This document shows, piece by piece, positions 46,959-56,125 of a stretch of 64,000 nucleotides of DNA. The translations under genes and the position numbers were made by a program. Numbering within the stretch: position 1 is the stretch's first letter; the number at the start of each line of letters is the position of its first letter. The DNA comes from Fabrea salina (taxonomy: Eukaryota > Ciliophora > Heterotrichea > Heterotrichida > Fabreidae). The notes below the pieces were generated by a model. That model did not search any database, had not been told where the DNA came from, and was given only the letters and a program-made list of their open reading frames with translations. The stretch lies in the NCBI GenBank assembly GCA_022984795.1, contig JALIHJ010000025.1, forward strand, positions 124,001 through 188,000, written 5' to 3'.

Positions 46959-48545
46959 TTAGTAAGCTGACTTTGGACATTCGTAGTAACTACTGTAGTT
47001 TTGGCCATTGTGTAACAAAGAGGTCCAAACTTCTTCGTTAATGATTCCGTTGGGTTTCATTCCTTGTGCTTCTTGGTAAGCTTTTACAAGACTTTCAGTG
47101 TAATTGTCGAAAACTCCGTTGATTTCTAAGTTCACACCTAAAGCCTGAGCTAGCTTTATTTTCAAGAACCTAACAGCAGAGGGATCGTTTTCTTTGCCTC
47201 TGAACATGAGTCCTTTTGGAATAAACACTTTTAAGTCCTGGAAACCCGATCTGTGGAGTCCTCCGTTAAGTCCTATTGGAGATAAACTACTGTCAAAAGG
47301 AGCAGTGCTTTGTTTATTTCTGTACTCGTTAACTCTTTGCTTTATGATTTGCGAAATAGGCCTGAACTTTTCAGCTGGCAAGCCTAAGTTCTCCACTAAT
47401 TCCCCAGCTAAAATATCCGGAGAATCGTTTTGCAAGTCGTAGTCAAACTCTAGCTTTTTCCTTTTGGTTTGGCCGGTACTGGGGTCTGGAATTCCTAGAA
47501 CTAAGCAGATCTTGGTGATTTCAGAAAGGTGTGTTTTTTCTTCTTCGAAGGTTAAAAGGTCGTGGACTTGGGAGTTCAAAGGCGGTGGTTCAGTTTTACT
47601 AGAGTCGGGGGAAGAGTCTTCATGTTCCAAACTGACACTTTTATGCATTCTTTCGTCTCTGTCGTCGATGCTGAAAAAGGAGTCTTCAAGTAACTCTTGA
47701 ACAGTAGGCCGCATGTCACAAGGCCCCAAACACAACAAAATGAAACTTTTAACTTCCTCGTCTTTAACTCTTTCTATGTCGTAGGGCTTGATGCCTGAAG
47801 CTACTCTTCTATAAATGTCTCCGGGAGTCTTGCACTCGGAGTAAGGCGTCTTCCCCGTGCACATTTCTAGTAAGCACATTCCAAACGCGTACACGTCTAC
47901 AGAGGGTCCGTACCTCTCCTCAAAAAGTTCTGGAGCCATATACTGAGGAGTTCCAATAACTGACTTGTTGTGGGAGGCTGTCATAAAAGTAGAGAGCCCC
48001 AGGTCTCCGATTCTGACGTCACCTGTGTTGGAGCACACAAAAATATTGTCGCACTTGAGGTCCCTGTGGATTATAGGGTAGGGTTTTTGGCTGTGCAGGT
48101 AGCAAAGTCCCTTTAGGATTCCTACACACCACTGCTTGAGAACCCTGAGGTGCGGTCTTCTGATTTTTTTGAGGTACTGCTTCAAGGAACCTCCAGTCAT
48201 GATTTCTGTTATAAAGTTAACTTCTTCCTTTTCTCTGGAGTACCAAGCTTTGATGAAGTGGATTATGTTGGGATGGTGGAGTTTCTGTATCATGTTGATT
48301 TCTCCCAGAACTCTTTCTTTGTCAGCTTTAGTGAGTCCTCCAGTTTTAACAGTGTTCCAAGCAACTTCGCAGCCAGTGTCATTGTCTACAGCTTTGTATA
48401 CTGCTTTGTAAGCTCCAGTCCCTACCAGTTCTTTAAACCTTGAAAAACGGCCTTTAGGAGAAGTTTCTACTATGTCAAAGTTGTTTTTGGAAGAATTGAG
48501 AAGCTCGACTTCTGAAAGCTCAAAGTCCTCTTCTGACTTTTCCAT
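46959..48545 (-). CDS. WNK: WNK-type protein kinase with C-terminal peptidoglycan-binding-like domain
   Basis: This protein has 528 residues. The kinase domain spans ~33-290. The usual VAIK lysine is absent (EVAWNTVK) and a lysine sits in the glycine loop (GTGAYKAVYKA), which defines WNK kinases. HRDLKCDN and IGDLGLS (DLG for DFG) fit too. Residues ~335-400 resemble the WNK PF2-like/OSR1-C domain (LEFDYDLQNDSP). Residues ~452-512 match the PG_binding_1 fold: VRFLKIKLAQALG, INGVFDNYTESLVKAYQ and PNGIINEEVWTSLL. WNKs sense chloride and crowding and control cation-chloride transport. The appended fold is unusual. Confidence 0.92.
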   Translation of the reverse strand: MEKSEEDFELSEVELLNSSKNNFDIVETSPKGRFSRFKELVGTGAYKAVYKAVDNDTGCEVAWNTVKTGGLTKADKERVLGEINMIQKLHHPNIIHFIKAWYSREKEEVNFITEIMTGGSLKQYLKKIRRPHLRVLKQWCVGILKGLCYLHSQKPYPIIHRDLKCDNIFVCSNTGDVRIGDLGLSTFMTASHNKSVIGTPQYMAPELFEERYGPSVDVYAFGMCLLEMCTGKTPYSECKTPGDIYRRVASGIKPYDIERVKDEEVKSFILLCLGPCDMRPTVQELLEDSFFSIDDRDERMHKSVSLEHEDSSPDSSKTEPPPLNSQVHDLLTFEEEKTHLSEITKICLVLGIPDPSTGQTKRKKLEFDYDLQNDSPDILAGELVENLGLPAEKFRPISQIIKQRVNEYRNKQSTAPFDSSLSPIGLNGGLHRSGFQDLKVFIPKGLMFRGKENDPSAVRFLKIKLAQALGVNLEINGVFDNYTESLVKAYQEAQGMKPNGIINEEVWTSLLHNGQNYSSYYECPKSAY

Positions 48546-48681
48546 TTTTTACTGTTGACTTGTCTGATATGCCTTATAAGTTGTAACCACTTAAGTAGTT
48601 AAACCAAGAGTTAACAAACATTCTTCACTAGTTCTTAACTCGGTAAATGCCTTAACGTTGTTCGAAACAAATTTAAAAAGA
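48546..48681. promoter_or_regulatory. Divergent upstream region of the WNK and coiled-coil genes
   Basis: A 136-nt AT-rich spacer lies between divergent ATGs. A TTG at 48658 opens the plus-strand frame early but is not taken as the start. No other motif is recognised. Confidence 0.3.
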
Positions 48682-50472
48682 ATGGCGTCAAGCTCAAGTA
48701 AAGACTTAAAACCCAAAATACCTCCGCTCCAACTAAGCAAAACGAAGTCCCTTGACGAAAAAACGATGTTTAGTTTCCATACTCAAGGTTACTCAGACTT
48801 AGAAACTAAAAGCCACCCTTTGTCAATTTCGATTTCTGAACTAGAAGCTCCAAGTTACTCTGAAGAAATCAAGAACCTGCAAAACACTGTGTTTTCTCTG
48901 AAAAGAGACTTAGACACCCAAACTGAACTAAAAGAACGTTTGGAACCCCAGCTCAAAGACGCGGTTTATCAACGAGCTTGGGATTTAGAATCTCAGGTAG
49001 AACAACTTACTTCTGAACTCATGGAAGCTAAGAAAAAACTCAACTCTTTTAAGTCTGGGTCAAGTACTGACTACATTGACTATAAACTAAAACTCACTCA
49101 ACTCAGAGAACGCGAAAAGCACCTTAAGGTTCAGTTTGACCAAATGCAGTCTGAAAAAGAAAGCCTGAAAGCCAAAGCAACTGAACTGATGTCTGAAAAA
49201 GAAAACATTTCTAAAGAAAAACAAAAGTTCCAGGATGAACTTTTAGAACTCAAAGAACAACTCTACCAAAGAGAACCTAAACAAACCCAAGAACAAACCA
49301 CCCAGTGTTCAGTTAGTTTGAGCCTCGAACAAGTTTGCACTTACACCATAGCTCCCAAGTTTGAAAACCCTTCTTTGTTTAAAAAGAAGCTACTTGCTCC
49401 TAACAAAAACATACAGAACTCCTCCGAAATGAGTTTTGAGCTTTCTAAAAAGTCTGGCAAAAGCACCCTAGCCCAGTCTGGAGAAAACAGTCCTGTGTCG
49501 CCTAAAAACTTGTCCCAGCACATAGACGAACAAATATTCATTATGAAAAACCAAATGGAAAACCTTTACTCACAACTAGAAAACACCGATGCTGTCCACA
49601 CGCCTGCTGTAAATAAAAGCATTAAAAAACTCAAAAAAAAGATTGACACACTAAGCACCAAAAAAGCACTGCTAGCTGCAGAAAACACTCAAGAAAAACT
49701 AGGCTCTAGAAAAAAACCCTCGCCCTACTCGGTTAAATCTTACGATTTGCCATTAATAAGGTCACTTAACTTAAGCCTCCTCGAAGAAAGCCAAGTCAAA
49801 AACTTCTGTTCAACCACTGAACGCGAAGAAGCCATGGAACTCAGAAAAAGGATTCAGAGCTTAGAAAACGAAAAGGGCATAGTTGAGATAATTGAGATCC
49901 AAAAAAGACTGGACTCAGAAAAAGAAAAGTTCGAAAAGAAAAAAGACATGCTCAGAGAAAAAATTAACAAAGTTAATGAAAGAACCAAACAACTAGCTGA
50001 AAAAGAAAAAAGACTCAACGAAAAACAAACTTACTTAGAAGTCAGGGAAAAGAAACAGCAGTACCACAACCAAGCAATACACGAAGAGTGGCTTAGAATT
50101 GACGAAAAACGCCAGGAAGTCCTTAAGTCCCAAAAACAAATAGAAGAAGAGTGGAAGTCTATACTAGAGCACTCTGGCTTCGAAAGCCTAGGTCACATAT
50201 CCCAAACAAGAGACAGTGTGAAAGTGCACGAAAGTTTCTTAGACACACTGAAACTAGACTTGGACAAAAACGAACTAGAATCCCACGAAAGCCACGAACT
50301 AACTACTAAAAAGCAAGAAATCGAGGAACTTTACCGAAAGTTCAAACTCGACAAAAAAGAACTGAACATGGAAAAACTAATGCTCCAGCGAGAAAAACGA
50401 GAAATAGAAGAAGCGCGCAGAGAACTGTCTTGCATGCTACCAAGTCTTAAAACCAACATGACACCAAAGTAA
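48682..50472 (+). CDS. Long coiled-coil protein, 596 aa
   Basis: The N-terminal ~75 residues are Ser/Pro-rich. Three coiled-coil blocks follow (~75-205, ~285-345, ~385-590) with regular Glu/Lys/Leu heptads. It resembles centrosomal or ciliary coiled-coil scaffolds but has no diagnostic motif. ATG 48682 (MASSSSKDL) is preferred over the TTG 24 nt earlier. The Cgr1-like gene starts 7 nt after its stop. Confidence 0.8.
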   Translation: MASSSSKDLKPKIPPLQLSKTKSLDEKTMFSFHTQGYSDLETKSHPLSISISELEAPSYSEEIKNLQNTVFSLKRDLDTQTELKERLEPQLKDAVYQRAWDLESQVEQLTSELMEAKKKLNSFKSGSSTDYIDYKLKLTQLREREKHLKVQFDQMQSEKESLKAKATELMSEKENISKEKQKFQDELLELKEQLYQREPKQTQEQTTQCSVSLSLEQVCTYTIAPKFENPSLFKKKLLAPNKNIQNSSEMSFELSKKSGKSTLAQSGENSPVSPKNLSQHIDEQIFIMKNQMENLYSQLENTDAVHTPAVNKSIKKLKKKIDTLSTKKALLAAENTQEKLGSRKKPSPYSVKSYDLPLIRSLNLSLLEESQVKNFCSTTEREEAMELRKRIQSLENEKGIVEIIEIQKRLDSEKEKFEKKKDMLREKINKVNERTKQLAEKEKRLNEKQTYLEVREKKQQYHNQAIHEEWLRIDEKRQEVLKSQKQIEEEWKSILEHSGFESLGHISQTRDSVKVHESFLDTLKLDLDKNELESHESHELTTKKQEIEELYRKFKLDKKELNMEKLMLQREKREIEEARRELSCMLPSLKTNMTPK

Positions 50473-50479
50473 TATAAAT

Positions 50480-50857
50480 ATGGTCAAAGGCATGCCTAAG
50501 TCTGGGAAGTTCTGGAAAGTGGACTCGACTCCTTTCCGCACAATGGACGAAGAGTACAAGCAGTTCCTTCCCAAAGTGACTTACGAACAAAAGCTCAAAA
50601 GGAAACAAGAAATGCTTGAAGCCCGTGAACTAGAAAAAAAACTAGCCCAAGAAAAAACCCAGGCCAAACACAGAAAAAAACAACAGAAACAAAAAAGCTT
50701 GAAAGAAAAAGAAGCCAAACAGTTCAAAAGCTCCACCTACCAAGTAGTCAAAGACACCAACAAAGTCAAGAAGATGAACAAAAAGATCAGACAGCAACTC
50801 CAAAAAATGCCAACTGAGATGTTTTACAAAGTCGTCCACGGTAAAGAGTTAATTTAA
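50480..50857 (+). CDS. CGR1: Cgr1/CCDC86-family rRNA-processing protein
   Basis: This 125-residue, Lys-rich helical protein has the family opening MPKSGKFWK, then a TYEQKLKRKQE motif. A long charged helix ends in NKVKKMNKKIRQQLQKM, matching the AKLKRAKKKQLRSIEK end of CCDC86/Cgr1. Cgr1 acts in nucleolar 60S pre-rRNA processing. It fits the other ribosome-biogenesis genes in the window but shows no operon link to them. Confidence 0.85.
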   Translation: MVKGMPKSGKFWKVDSTPFRTMDEEYKQFLPKVTYEQKLKRKQEMLEARELEKKLAQEKTQAKHRKKQQKQKSLKEKEAKQFKSSTYQVVKDTNKVKKMNKKIRQQLQKMPTEMFYKVVHGKELI

Positions 50858-50879
50858 ACTATTCTAGTCAGTTGTAAAA

Positions 50880-52385
50880 ATGTCTGAGTTCAAAGCAACC
50901 GGCAGCAAACGTGCAGGACTATTTAACTCCAAAAACGACTTGTCTGGCGAACCCGACCCTTTTGAGGAACTTGAAGGCGAAAACCTTGCTGACGAAGAAG
51001 ACGAAGCCAAAGAAGTTGCTTCCCAACTAACTTTAATCAGGAAAAAACACGACAAGATCAAAGAAAACAACAGCAAAAAGAAACAACACTTAGAACGCCT
51101 TAAAAAAGAACTTGACAAAGCTAACTCAGTTGCCAACATTGCAGAGTCAGACTCAAAACAGCTCCACAACAAAATAGAGCAATTAAAAATTTCACTTGAA
51201 CAAGCTAAGAAACTCCACGAAGAAGAAAACAAAAACAAAAGGTCCTACATGCACGTACTCGACCGCATGAAAAAAGACAAAATCGCCCTTGAAAAGCGCT
51301 CCAACGGCCTCCAGAAATCCCTTAAGTCCGCCAAACAAATCCTCAACTCAGAAACTGAAAAGTTCAGAAAAATCCGAGAATCCAAGTACCAGTCACGGGT
51401 CATGCTCCAAGAACTCCGAGAAAACTTAATCAACGAAAAGCGCAAAAAAGAAGAAAGACTCTCCAAACTCGAAAGAAACGTAAAACAGCGCCAAGAAGCT
51501 GCTATGCGTCGCGAAGAAAGACAAAAAAGACAAGCTGAAATCGCCGAAGCAGCAGCTAACGACGACAAAGACTCCCACGAAGTTAAACTCAGAGAAAGTT
51601 TACTCATGCACAGGTTTTGGTACTTAGTTCTCAGCAAAAAACTTGAATCTGAAAAAGAAAAAGCTGACGATGTAGAAAGAGCTTTTCGGAGAATTCGCAC
51701 AGAAACTGGCCTGATGGAAATCCATGACATCGTGGAAAAGTTCCTCACTCGGGAACAAAACTACAACCAACTCTTAATTGCTGTTGCTGAAGCCGAAAAA
51801 AAGCTAGACTCCCTCAGAAACCAAAACTCAGAAGCACGCGAACAACTCCAAAAACTCCACTTGCAAGACGGAGGAGGAACCCGACGCATTTACCTTGAAA
51901 TCGACGAAAAAGAAAACGAACTCGGCACCCACTACAAAGAGTACGCCACCCAAAAAGAAAAACTCCAGAAGTCTGTAAGAATATACGACCAAGTACTTAA
52001 CTGGGGCAAAAAGATGCTTCACACCCTAGAAGTAGAAGACAACTTAGAAATCCACCCTGGGAACTACATCAACGAGTCACCCAACACTCTTAGTGAGATG
52101 TTCCACGCTATATACAACTACTTACAGGAACTAGTTAAACCCATCCTTGAAAAAGAAGAGGAAAGCAAACGTGCTATTGAGTCCTACGCACACAAAAGAA
52201 CCGAAGACATCATCAGGGAAATGAGCACTGACGAAGCCTTGTCCAAAATAGTCAGAGTGAGACCTGAAGCTATCAAGGAAAGCGACGAAGAAGTTGAATT
52301 TTCAGACCAGAAGGACGACCACCTAAACTACAGTTCTGACCGTCAGGAAGTCTCTTCTCGCAAAAAACAACGTAAAAATAAATAA
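50880..52385 (+). CDS. Coiled-coil protein resembling outer dynein arm docking complex subunits
   Basis: This 501-residue protein is nearly all coiled coil between ~45 and 410. The segment AFRRIRTETGLMEIHDIVEKFLTREQNYNQLL resembles the conserved F-x-R-I...TG...D-I-V-x-K-F block of ODAD1/ODAD3 (CCDC114/CCDC151, algal DC1). These proteins anchor outer dynein arms to axonemal doublets. The tail is acidic then basic. ODAD1 versus ODAD3 cannot be decided by eye, and another axonemal coiled-coil family remains possible. Confidence 0.75.
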   Translation: MSEFKATGSKRAGLFNSKNDLSGEPDPFEELEGENLADEEDEAKEVASQLTLIRKKHDKIKENNSKKKQHLERLKKELDKANSVANIAESDSKQLHNKIEQLKISLEQAKKLHEEENKNKRSYMHVLDRMKKDKIALEKRSNGLQKSLKSAKQILNSETEKFRKIRESKYQSRVMLQELRENLINEKRKKEERLSKLERNVKQRQEAAMRREERQKRQAEIAEAAANDDKDSHEVKLRESLLMHRFWYLVLSKKLESEKEKADDVERAFRRIRTETGLMEIHDIVEKFLTREQNYNQLLIAVAEAEKKLDSLRNQNSEAREQLQKLHLQDGGGTRRIYLEIDEKENELGTHYKEYATQKEKLQKSVRIYDQVLNWGKKMLHTLEVEDNLEIHPGNYINESPNTLSEMFHAIYNYLQELVKPILEKEEESKRAIESYAHKRTEDIIREMSTDEALSKIVRVRPEAIKESDEEVEFSDQKDDHLNYSSDRQEVSSRKKQRKNK

Positions 52386-52420
52386 CCTAGTTTGCCAGCT
52401 TTAATGGCATAAATTTAACT

Positions 52421-52756
52421 ATGAAGTACCTCGCAGCTTACGCTTTGGCCTGGCTCGGCGGCAAAAACAACCCTTCTTCCGCAGATATCCAGAAAATATT
52501 TGATGCCGCAGAAATCGATTACAACCCCAAACACATTGAAGAAGTTTGCGAAAAATTGAAGGACAGTTCTCTGAACGAAATCGTAAGCTCTGGAATCGAC
52601 AAAATCGGTAGCGTGTCTTTGAGCGGAGGTGCAGCTCCCGCAAGGGGCGAAGCAACCAAAGAAGAGGTTGCCGAAGAAAAACCAAAAGAAGAGTCTGAAG
52701 AAGAAGACCTAGGAGGAGCTATGGACTTGTTTGGTGGAGACGATGATGACTGGTAA
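52421..52756 (+). CDS. RPLP2: 60S acidic ribosomal protein P2, with an atypical C-terminus
   Basis: This 111-residue protein has the P2 N-terminal dimerisation domain (MKYLAAYALAWLGG...SADIQKIFDAAEI), a Gly/Ala hinge and an acidic tail. It forms the ribosomal stalk with P0/P1 and recruits elongation factors. The usual last residues of eukaryotic P proteins, MGFGLFD, are replaced by GGAMDLFGGDDDDW. A partial LF core remains, followed by extra residues. Confidence 0.96.
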   Translation: MKYLAAYALAWLGGKNNPSSADIQKIFDAAEIDYNPKHIEEVCEKLKDSSLNEIVSSGIDKIGSVSLSGGAAPARGEATKEEVAEEKPKEESEEEDLGGAMDLFGGDDDDW

Positions 52757-52794
52757 GCTTCACAATAATTTAACAAAGTTCATTTAACCAAAAG

Positions 52795-53589
52795 TTAGTT
52801 AACTTGGGTTTTGCCTGAGTTCTTCATTTCGCGGAGTGCGTGCATTGCCTCCACGGGATTACCCACTCCTAGTAGTCCTGTCAGCAAAGGTGCCCTCATA
52901 AAGATGTTAGTTTCCATTTCTTCTTGAACGCTGGAAGGCACTGTGGGCTTTCCCTGTTGCCTCATCTCCACTACCTTTTCGTACTTTTGCTTCATAGGGA
53001 TGTTTTCTGAGTCCACTTGAGTAGCCCACCTAAAGTTGGCTTCTGTGTATTCGTGTCCACAAAAGAGCTTAGTGTCTGGGGGCAAGGTTTTGGCTTTTTC
53101 CATAGCTGCAAGCATTTGCTCAGCGTCGCCTTCAAAGAACTTGCCACAGCCTCCTACGAAAATAGTATCTCCAGTGAACACAGCTTTGTCAATTTCGTTC
53201 CCTGAGGAGTCCTCAAAGTAGTACAGCATGTGTCCTCTGGTGTGGCAAGGAGTGTGCAAGGCTGTCACCTTCAGTCCGTTTTCCAGTTCTAGTTGTTGGC
53301 CGTCAGTCACAGGAGTGTTGCAGGCAGGAATGTTGTCTTCAGAGCCTCCGACTATTTTGACTTGGGAAAGTTCCTTTGCAATTTCTTCATTGTTTCCAGA
53401 ATGATCCCAGTGCTTGTGCGTGGAGAACACATGAGTCACTTGAAGGGAAGCTAGTTCTGGGTTTGCAGCTATGGCAGACTTCACAGAAGCATAGTCTGCT
53501 GGGTCAACTAAAACTAAGTAACTTGATGTAGGAGTGTACACTGCATAGGAATAGTTGTCGTCAAACAGCTTTATCGGGACTACTCTCAT
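52795..53589 (-). CDS. HAGH: Hydroxyacylglutathione hydrolase (glyoxalase II)
   Basis: This 264-residue metallo-beta-lactamase-fold enzyme hydrolyses S-lactoylglutathione to lactate and glutathione. The zinc motif is THKHWDH; further ligands lie in TPCHTRGHMLYY, FTGDTIFVGGCGKFFEG and CGHEYT. The C-terminal helical domain with NIFMRA is as in HAGH. The frame opens 24 nt earlier at TTG; ATG 53589 (MRVVPIKLFDDNY) is the family start. No targeting peptide is seen, so it is probably cytosolic. Confidence 0.96.
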   Translation of the reverse strand: MRVVPIKLFDDNYSYAVYTPTSSYLVLVDPADYASVKSAIAANPELASLQVTHVFSTHKHWDHSGNNEEIAKELSQVKIVGGSEDNIPACNTPVTDGQQLELENGLKVTALHTPCHTRGHMLYYFEDSSGNEIDKAVFTGDTIFVGGCGKFFEGDAEQMLAAMEKAKTLPPDTKLFCGHEYTEANFRWATQVDSENIPMKQKYEKVVEMRQQGKPTVPSSVQEEMETNIFMRAPLLTGLLGVGNPVEAMHALREMKNSGKTQVN

Positions 53590-53632
53590 TTTTATAGGAA
53601 TAATATGAACCAATACTTAGGGTTAGGTCAAG

Positions 53633-54007
53633 TTATCTGATTACAACAACAGCCCTTCTTAAACTAAGGTAATTCTCAATGTGTTCTTGACTGAGGTGCT
53701 TTATGACTGGGTGCTCAGCAGCCTCACAGAACCGAATACCTGTTTTGGGGTCAGTGTACTTAGACAAGTGTCCTGACAAGTCACAGTACTTTTTAGCCGG
53801 CAAAGTGGAAGGTCCTGCTTCAATGCTTTGGTAGTTAGGTATGCTGGTTGGGTACAACTCGTACTTTTCAGCCTGGATAATCTGCTTAAGTGTTTTGTAA
53901 GGCTTGGTTTTTCCGTGTTTTATTGAAAAGTGGTGTGACTTGAAAGGGGCTTTTCTCTGGAAAGCTATTTTCTTGACTTCCTTTTTAGCTGTGCGGGACT
54001 TGGGCAT
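53633..54007 (-). CDS. IES6: INO80 complex subunit Ies6/INO80C (YL1-C domain)
   Basis: This 124-residue protein has the YL1-C domain PAKKYCDLSGHLSKYTDPKTGIRFC followed by HIENYLSLRRAVVVIR, matching Ies6/INO80C. The conserved N-terminal KPYKTLKQI is also present. Ies6 pairs with Arp5 in the INO80 chromatin remodeller, and an ARP5 gene lies 7.7 kb away at 61688-63736. Swc2/YL1 is the alternative but is much longer. Confidence 0.95.
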   Translation of the reverse strand: MPKSRTAKKEVKKIAFQRKAPFKSHHFSIKHGKTKPYKTLKQIIQAEKYELYPTSIPNYQSIEAGPSTLPAKKYCDLSGHLSKYTDPKTGIRFCEAAEHPVIKHLSQEHIENYLSLRRAVVVIR

Positions 54008-54014
54008 TTATTAA

Positions 54015-54893
54015 TTAATTTAACTCTTCAATTAGAATTTCTCTCAGAAAAGACGAAACTCTGAACACAAGTAACTTTTTCAACTTAAGCGAATAATTGA
54101 TCAAAAAAAAGGTTATTCCTAAATCAAGGAATAAGTAAAAGTAAGTTTGAACAACAACAGCAGAGTCTAGGGTGTTATAAATATTAACTAGTATGACAAA
54201 TCCCACTTTCAGAGCTAAAAGCAAAACATGCAGAAGCACAAACCAGGAAAGAACTCTTTTTCGGTTGTTTTTTACACTGATTTGAGGAAAAGAGTAAATT
54301 CCAATCTGTAGTATGTATGCAAACGAAACAGCAACTATTCCAAGTACCATTTGTGAAGGTTGCGAGTTTGAGTAAAAGTACAAAAATACCATAAGCAAAA
54401 GAGTACTTACTGCTAAGTCAAATTCAGTCAAAGGAGCCACTACTAAGTAGGTTTCAAAGCTCCTTTGACAAGCGTTGTTAAGGGACACTCTTCTGTTTAA
54501 AACTCTAAAAAACAAAACATAGCACGCCACAACTACGTTCAAGTATATAAACCCCGATAGAATCAGTCCCACCACTCCTACTTGCACATAAACATTAAAA
54601 CTTTCAAATTGTATAGCAATGGTGATTCCGTGCACTAAGAACAAAAAAAAGCTAAGCAAACTCACCAACAGGTACCACTTCATGTGTATTCTGTAAGCCC
54701 TCCACCAAAAGTAATACATGTACCCTTGCAGACAAACTAAGTTCGACACTAACAAATAGTTTTCTTTTTTGTGCCAATCGTAAATTCCAAACAGCATGAC
54801 AAAACAAGTCACTACTTCTACTAAGCCTGAAGACACTGCCCCGTAAAGAAGCAACTTTTTGTACTTCCTGCCGTAAGTCCCTCGTATTTCCAT
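54015..54893 (-). CDS. Multi-pass membrane protein of unknown function, 292 aa
   Basis: I do not recognise this protein. It has about seven or eight hydrophobic helices from residue ~12 to 275, short loops and a basic N-terminus. Some helices are rich in aromatic residues (YMYYFWWRAYR). It has no receptor or transporter signature. It lies 7 nt upstream of IES6 on the same strand. Confidence 0.8.
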   Translation of the reverse strand: MEIRGTYGRKYKKLLLYGAVSSGLVEVVTCFVMLFGIYDWHKKENYLLVSNLVCLQGYMYYFWWRAYRIHMKWYLLVSLLSFFLFLVHGITIAIQFESFNVYVQVGVVGLILSGFIYLNVVVACYVLFFRVLNRRVSLNNACQRSFETYLVVAPLTEFDLAVSTLLLMVFLYFYSNSQPSQMVLGIVAVSFAYILQIGIYSFPQISVKNNRKRVLSWFVLLHVLLLALKVGFVILVNIYNTLDSAVVVQTYFYLFLDLGITFFLINYSLKLKKLLVFRVSSFLREILIEELN

Positions 54894-54915
54894 TTAATAT
54901 TTCCAAGTGTCTTAA

Positions 54916-55206
54916 TTATTCTCTTAAGTCAGGGTGTATGTACTTAAAGGCGTTCTCTGGCACAATAGTCCACCCGTTCCTGCAGTTCTTTTGGATGTCC
55001 TCAGCGTGGGCTCTTTCTAAATTCCCCATTCTAAGCATGGGGTTCAGCACTTTTCTCTTCAAGTGGGTTTTGCTTGGAATCTCTTGAGTCATTCTAGACT
55101 CCTGGACTGCCCTCCAAATGGCGTGTGTAGTCAAAGGGCGACCTTCTTTCTGCAGAAACTTAGTGACCCAAAAAATCGAACCTGATGTTATCCAGTTGGT
55201 TGACAT
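54916..55206 (-). CDS. Small conserved-looking protein, 96 aa, unknown
   Basis: The protein begins MSTNWITSGSIFWV and has a helical, basic middle (HAIWRAVQESRM; SKTHLKRKVLNPMLRMGNLERA). It ends with an aromatic stretch (GWTIVPENAFKYIHPDLRE). The style recalls a small mitochondrial ribosomal or complex subunit, without a match I can name. An ATG at 55230 would lie inside the divergent gene, so 55206 is chosen. It is 6 nt from the divergent ATG at 55213. Confidence 0.72.
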   Translation of the reverse strand: MSTNWITSGSIFWVTKFLQKEGRPLTTHAIWRAVQESRMTQEIPSKTHLKRKVLNPMLRMGNLERAHAEDIQKNCRNGWTIVPENAFKYIHPDLRE

Positions 55207-55212
55207 AATAAA

Positions 55213-55644
55213 ATGAATTACTATCCGCATGTAGTTCTACCAGCAGTCCCTCCTCCACCTCCTGAAGAGTCGCCTCCTCCTTCACCTCCTTCTCAGCCTA
55301 AACAAATTGACCCTGTACTTGACACTCCTGAAGAAATTCAAAAGTGGATTTTGTCTAGGAAAAGAAACTTCCCTTCTAAACACAAAATCCAGTCTAAAAA
55401 AGACACTGACACACGCAGAGAAGAAAGAGGTGACCTCAGCAAGTTCGAAATAAGGATGCGCAAAAGACTTGCAATCGTCAGAAAAGCCCACAAAAAAGAA
55501 GACGACAAAAAAGGCAAAAACCCCTTCCTCAAGTACATGAACTTAAACCGGAAACTCACTAACAACCAAATCTTAGCAGAACAAAGAATTGTACTTCAGT
55601 GCATAAGGTACCTAGTCAAACACAATTTTTTAGAAGATAATTAA
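55213..55644 (+). CDS. NUFIP1: NUFIP1/Rsa1-like snoRNP assembly protein
   Basis: This 143-residue protein has a Pro-rich start and then the NUFIP motif TPEEIQKWILSRKRNFPSK. That motif binds Snu13/15.5K in box C/D snoRNP assembly. The rest is basic and helical, ending in RIVLQCIRYLVKHNFLEDN, plausibly the partner-binding helix. It is far shorter than human NUFIP1 (495) and lacks zinc fingers. Divergent start spacing is 6 nt. Confidence 0.8.
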   Translation: MNYYPHVVLPAVPPPPPEESPPPSPPSQPKQIDPVLDTPEEIQKWILSRKRNFPSKHKIQSKKDTDTRREERGDLSKFEIRMRKRLAIVRKAHKKEDDKKGKNPFLKYMNLNRKLTNNQILAEQRIVLQCIRYLVKHNFLEDN

Positions 55645-55657
55645 TAATTGCCCCTTA

Positions 55658-56110
55658 ATGTTAGACAAAGTTGTTTCAGAAGACGAGTCGATGTCCACTG
55701 AAAACTCTCAAAGCGACATAGAAATGCAAGACTCAGAAACCTATCCTCCCGGGAGCGTCAAGAAAAACAACGTAGTGGTTGTTCCTAACTTCACTCAGTG
55801 CGTTCAAGTTAGAGTACTTATGGAAGATTACTTCAAGGTCAACGAAGGACTAGAAGTTTTTTCAACAAGTGTTACTTTGCAAGGATGCACTTACAAAGCC
55901 TTTTTAATGCTTGACCAGGAGCCTTTTGTTCTGGTTATTTTACTAGACCCCAAGCCTTCGCAGTTTGTAATTATGAAGAAACTACTTAAAAACACTATGA
56001 AGAGTCGGAAAAACATTATACTAGACATGATGTGCTTCCATAAAACACTTGTAGGGTTCTACACAGAAGGTTTGTTCACTCCTTTCCAGGATAAGTCTAC
56101 TTCTTTCTAG
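55658..56110 (+). CDS. Hypothetical protein, 150 aa
   Basis: I do not recognise this protein. The acidic Ser-rich first ~35 residues precede a compact alpha/beta-looking domain (CVQVRVLMEDYF, YKAFLMLDQEPFVLVILLDPKPSQFVIMKKLLK). It lies 13 nt after the NUFIP-like gene and 15 nt before the J-protein gene on the same strand. It ends in TAG. Confidence 0.7.
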   Translation: MLDKVVSEDESMSTENSQSDIEMQDSETYPPGSVKKNNVVVVPNFTQCVQVRVLMEDYFKVNEGLEVFSTSVTLQGCTYKAFLMLDQEPFVLVILLDPKPSQFVIMKKLLKNTMKSRKNIILDMMCFHKTLVGFYTEGLFTPFQDKSTSF

Positions 56111-56125
56111 GTTAGTTATAACAAT

